8,175 bases of DNA, taken from assembly GCA_038145245.1 (NCBI GenBank), contig JAYQPI010000034.1:1-8175 (forward strand). The letters run 5' to 3'. How positions within the stretch are numbered: the first letter of the stretch is position 1; the number at the start of each line of letters is the position of its first letter. The translations under genes were made by a program, and so were the position numbers. Of the stretch, positions 6,034-8,175 are shown piece by piece. This DNA is from Fontibacterium sp038145245. Lineage in GTDB: Bacteria; Pseudomonadota; Alphaproteobacteria; Pelagibacterales; Pelagibacteraceae. The notes under the pieces were generated by a model. The model made no database searches. It was given only the letters and a program-made list of their open reading frames with translations, and was not told where the DNA came from.

Positions 6034-7288
6034 TTACTCTCCTGACATTAGCACCACATAAATTAAGTTTTTTTTCTAATTTACTATAACCTCTATCTAA
6101 ATGATAAATTCTATTAATTGTTGTCATGCCTTTTGCAGATAATGCTGCTAAAACTAAACTTACAGATGCTCTTAGATCCGTAGCCATCACTTCAGCACCA
6201 TTTAAATTTTTAATTCCTTTTATTGTGGCTTTTCTTTTTTTTATCTCTATATCGGCACCCATTCTCATTAATTCTGAAACGTGAAGAAATCTATTTTCAA
6301 ATATGTCTTCGTTAATCACCGACGTTCCTTTGACCTGAGTAGCCAGAGCCATAAACTGAGCCTGCATATCGGTTGGAAATCCAGGATAAGGCTTTGTTGT
6401 GACTTTAAATGGTTTTAATTGATTTTTCCTAAAAATAATAAAAGAATCTTTAAAAGTTTTAATGTTTGCGCCTATTTTTTTAAGTACACTAAATATATTT
6501 TCTAGATGATCATTATTAACATTTTTAATTAGTAATTTGCCATTGGTTATTAGTGCCGCAATGGCATAAGTTGCAGCTTCTATTCTATCTGGAATAATTC
6601 TGTGTCTTATTGGATATAAAAATTTTACTCCTTTAATAATAATTTTTCTTTTTGAACTATATTCTATGTTTGCTCCGCATTTATTTAAAAAATTAATTAA
6701 GTCTATTATCTCTGGCTCTATTGCAGCATTGCTGATTCTTGTTATTCCTTTAGCAAGAACTGCCGCTATAATTATACTTTCTGTCGCCCCAACTGAAATT
6801 GAAGAAAAGCTAATATTAGCGCCTGATAAACCTTTTGGTGCACGTGCATCAATGTAGCCTTTTTTTACGTTAATTTTTGCGCCAAGTTTTTTTAAAGCCT
6901 CTAAATGTAAGTTCACAGGTCTTGCGCCTATAGAACACCCTCCTGGTAAAGAAACTCTAGCCTTTCCAAATTTTGATAATAATGGGGCTAGTACTAAAAC
7001 TCCAGCTCTCATAGTTCTCATGATTGAATATGGAGCAAAATATTTATCCTTATTTTTTTTTGATATTTTTAATACTTCGCTTTCTTCATTAAATTCAACT
7101 TCTCTTCCTAAAACTTTAATTAAATTAATTAAAGTGTAGATATCCTTAACTTTTGGCACGTTCTCAAACTGCACTGAATCATCAAATAATAATGAGGATA
7201 TAATAATTGGAAGACTTGCGTTTTTAGAACCTGAAATAACTACTTCACCAGAGAGTTTCTTTCCTCCCTTAATTAATAGTTTTTGCAT
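6026..7288 (-). CDS. murA: UDP-N-acetylglucosamine 1-carboxyvinyltransferase
   Basis: MurA transfers enolpyruvate from PEP to UDP-GlcNAc, the first committed step of peptidoglycan synthesis, in the cytoplasm. The 420-residue length is normal for this EPSP-synthase fold enzyme. Lys22-Asn23 (ISGSKNASLP) bind substrate. The loop SLPGGCSIGARPVNLHLEAL (113-132) carries the catalytic cysteine at 118, equivalent to E. coli Cys115, the residue alkylated by fosfomycin. FPTDMQAQF holds the conserved Asp307, and HLDRGYSKLEKKL near the end holds the conserved arginine. The ATG lies 2 nt after the dcd stop. No Shine-Dalgarno sequence is visible, so expression probably depends on the upstream gene. The reading frame is intact. 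Confidence 0.98.
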   Translation of the reverse strand: MQKLLIKGGKKLSGEVVISGSKNASLPIIISSLLFDDSVQFENVPKVKDIYTLINLIKVLGREVEFNEESEVLKISKKNKDKYFAPYSIMRTMRAGVLVLAPLLSKFGKARVSLPGGCSIGARPVNLHLEALKKLGAKINVKKGYIDARAPKGLSGANISFSSISVGATESIIIAAVLAKGITRISNAAIEPEIIDLINFLNKCGANIEYSSKRKIIIKGVKFLYPIRHRIIPDRIEAATYAIAALITNGKLLIKNVNNDHLENIFSVLKKIGANIKTFKDSFIIFRKNQLKPFKVTTKPYPGFPTDMQAQFMALATQVKGTSVINEDIFENRFLHVSELMRMGADIEIKKRKATIKGIKNLNGAEVMATDLRASVSLVLAALSAKGMTTINRIYHLDRGYSKLEKKLNLCGANVRRVND

Positions 7289-7290
7289 AT

Positions 7291-7845
7291 TTAAATTTTT
7301 GGGAGTGTAACGCCTTTTTGCTTCATATATTTTCCTTTTTTATCAGCATATGAAGTTTCTGGCTCTTGATCACCTTTTAAAAAAATAAACTGACAAGCTC
7401 CCTCATTAGCGTAGATTTTTGCAGGCAATGTAGTTGTATTTGAAAATTCTAGAGTCACATGTCCTTCCCACTCTGGTTCTAAAGGAGTTACGTTAACAAT
7501 TATTCCACATCTTGCATAAGTGCTTTTTCCAAGACAAATTACTAAAACATCTCTTGGAATCTTGAAATATTCAACCGTTCTAGCTAATGCAAATGAGTTT
7601 GGAGGTATTATACAAACATCGGTTTTTCTTGTCACAAAACTATTTTTTGAAAATTTTTTGGGATCTACGAAGGCCGAATCTATATTTGTAAATATCTTAA
7701 ATTCATTAGAAACTCTTGCATCATAGCCATAAGAAGAAAGTCCATAAGAAATCTTATTTTTTCTTTGTTGTTTTTGAACAAAAGGACTTATCATTCTTTT
7801 TTCTAAGGACATTTTTTTTATCCAATGATCAGATAAAACACTCAT
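7291..7845 (-). CDS. dcd: dCTP deaminase
   Basis: Dcd deaminates dCTP to dUTP, feeding dUMP and thymidylate synthesis. The 184-residue protein begins MSVLSDHWIKKM and carries SYGLSSYGYDARVSNEFKIF (33-52), VCLGKSTYAR-type core (LGKSTYARCG, 105-114) and PLEPEWEGHVTLEFSNTT (121-138). Ser108, Arg112 and Glu133 occupy the expected active-site positions. The sequence is very close in pattern to alphaproteobacterial Dcd, and the C-terminal KQKGVTLPKI is intact. A bifunctional dCTP deaminase/dUTPase is possible in the family, but nothing here favours it. The ATG overlaps the stop of the 36-residue upstream gene (ATGA), and murA follows after 2 nt. Confidence 0.96.
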   Translation of the reverse strand: MSVLSDHWIKKMSLEKRMISPFVQKQQRKNKISYGLSSYGYDARVSNEFKIFTNIDSAFVDPKKFSKNSFVTRKTDVCIIPPNSFALARTVEYFKIPRDVLVICLGKSTYARCGIIVNVTPLEPEWEGHVTLEFSNTTTLPAKIYANEGACQFIFLKGDQEPETSYADKKGKYMKQKGVTLPKI

Positions 7846-7952
7846 GCTTTTCTTTCTTTAATTTTTTTTAAAAACTCTTTTCTTTTTTTTAAATTTTCTC
7901 TAAGGGCTTCTGAAAGACGTTCTTTTTTTAAATCTTTTTGATTATTAATCAT
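7842..7952 (-). CDS. Small basic protein (36 aa), conserved-looking, function unknown
   Basis: The frame runs from ATG at 7952 to TGA at 7842 and encodes 36 residues. Almost all of it is predicted by eye as a highly charged helix: KDLKKERLSEALRENLKKRK (6-25) followed by EFLKKIKERKA. The LxEALRENLKKRK pattern recalls small alphaproteobacterial proteins of unknown function ending in basic LRENLKRRK-type helices, but this is from memory. Support for a real gene comes from the 4-nt ATGA overlap with dcd and the 16-nt gap to the preceding gene, which leave no unexplained space in the operon. It contains no membrane segment. A basic helix of this sort could bind RNA or the ribosome, but that is a guess. 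Confidence 0.65.
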   Translation of the reverse strand: MINNQKDLKKERLSEALRENLKKRKEFLKKIKERKA

Positions 7953-7968
7953 CAAAATCAAATTCGAA

Positions 7969-8160
7969 CTACTTATTTGGATTTGTTAAATCATCCAAAG
8001 TAATAGGCTTATTAATATCGTGCATTTCTTCTTCGGGTTCTTTTGCGGGTATGGTTGAGGCTCTTTTGGCTTTTCTTAAAGCAAGACGCTCTTTTCTTTT
8101 TGCTTCTTTAAGCATAGCTCTTTCTCCACGTTTAGACTTGTAATCATAATGAATACCCAT
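7969..8160 (-). CDS. Small charged protein (63 aa), function unknown
   Basis: The protein begins MGIHYDYKSKRGERAMLKEA and has a strongly basic, probably helical N-terminal half (residues 8-34, rich in Lys, Arg and Ala). A short turn around STIPAK (35-40) and an acidic tail (EPEEEMHDINKPITLDDL, 41-58) follow. I do not recognise a named family. It has no signal peptide or membrane segment. The unusually strong ribosome binding site GGAGGAGG, 7 nt before the ATG, supports this start and a well-expressed gene. The two-sided charge pattern is compatible with nucleic-acid or ribosome association, which is only inference. It is the first gene visible of the run leading through dcd and murA; what precedes it is outside the window. 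Confidence 0.75.
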   Translation of the reverse strand: MGIHYDYKSKRGERAMLKEAKRKERLALRKAKRASTIPAKEPEEEMHDINKPITLDDLTNPNK

Positions 8161-8167
8161 GGGTGAG

Positions 8168-8175
8168 CCTCCTCC
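8168..8175 (-). promoter_or_regulatory. Strong ribosome binding site for the 63-aa protein
   Basis: On the minus strand GGAGGAGG is followed by the 7-nt spacer CTCACCC and the ATG at 8160. This near-ideal anti-16S match fixes the start codon. It stands out because most other starts in the window lack a recognisable Shine-Dalgarno sequence. It touches the window edge, so a larger structured leader could extend beyond. Confidence 0.75.

Overview
The window is a very A+T-rich, tightly packed piece of an alphaproteobacterial chromosome. It most resembles the SAR11 (Candidatus Pelagibacter) group. The basis for this is the Lys/Asn/Ile-rich proteins, gaps of a few bases or overlaps between genes, the order murA - DUF2948 - hisD - infA - maf - tRNA-Phe (an arrangement familiar in alphaproteobacteria), and the alphaproteobacterial sequence character of Dcd, HisG, HisRS and DUF2948. 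The species cannot be named from the sequence alone.

Every supported gene lies on the minus strand, so transcription runs from high to low coordinates. First come two small, very basic proteins (63 and 36 residues). These are followed by dcd (dCTP deaminase), murA (first committed step of peptidoglycan synthesis), a DUF2948 protein, hisD (last step of histidine synthesis), infA (translation initiation factor IF-1) and maf (nucleotide pyrophosphatase). From the 36-residue gene to maf the junctions are overlaps of 1-8 nt or gaps of 1-2 nt, which suggests one operon with coupled translation.

A non-protein segment of about 360 nt follows, holding tRNA-Phe(GAA), a short spacer and tRNA-His(GUG). 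The spacer contains the most interesting item of the window: a 21-codon reading frame with five histidine codons among nine (residues 9-17), a candidate histidine leader peptide. It overlaps two mutually exclusive hairpins and may have its own promoter.

Downstream of tRNA-His are hisS (histidyl-tRNA synthetase), hisZ (regulatory paralogue of HisRS and subunit of ATP phosphoribosyltransferase) and hisG (catalytic short-form subunit, cut by the window edge). This stretch therefore joins tRNA-His, the enzyme that charges it and the first enzyme of histidine synthesis, behind a His-rich leader frame. The tRNA-His has no encoded G-1 and carries U72 and A73, the unusual identity set known from some alphaproteobacteria. 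The adjacent HisRS is of the matching divergent type. The hisS start codon lies only 5 nt after the encoded CCA of tRNA-His, leaving no room for a ribosome binding site outside the tRNA.
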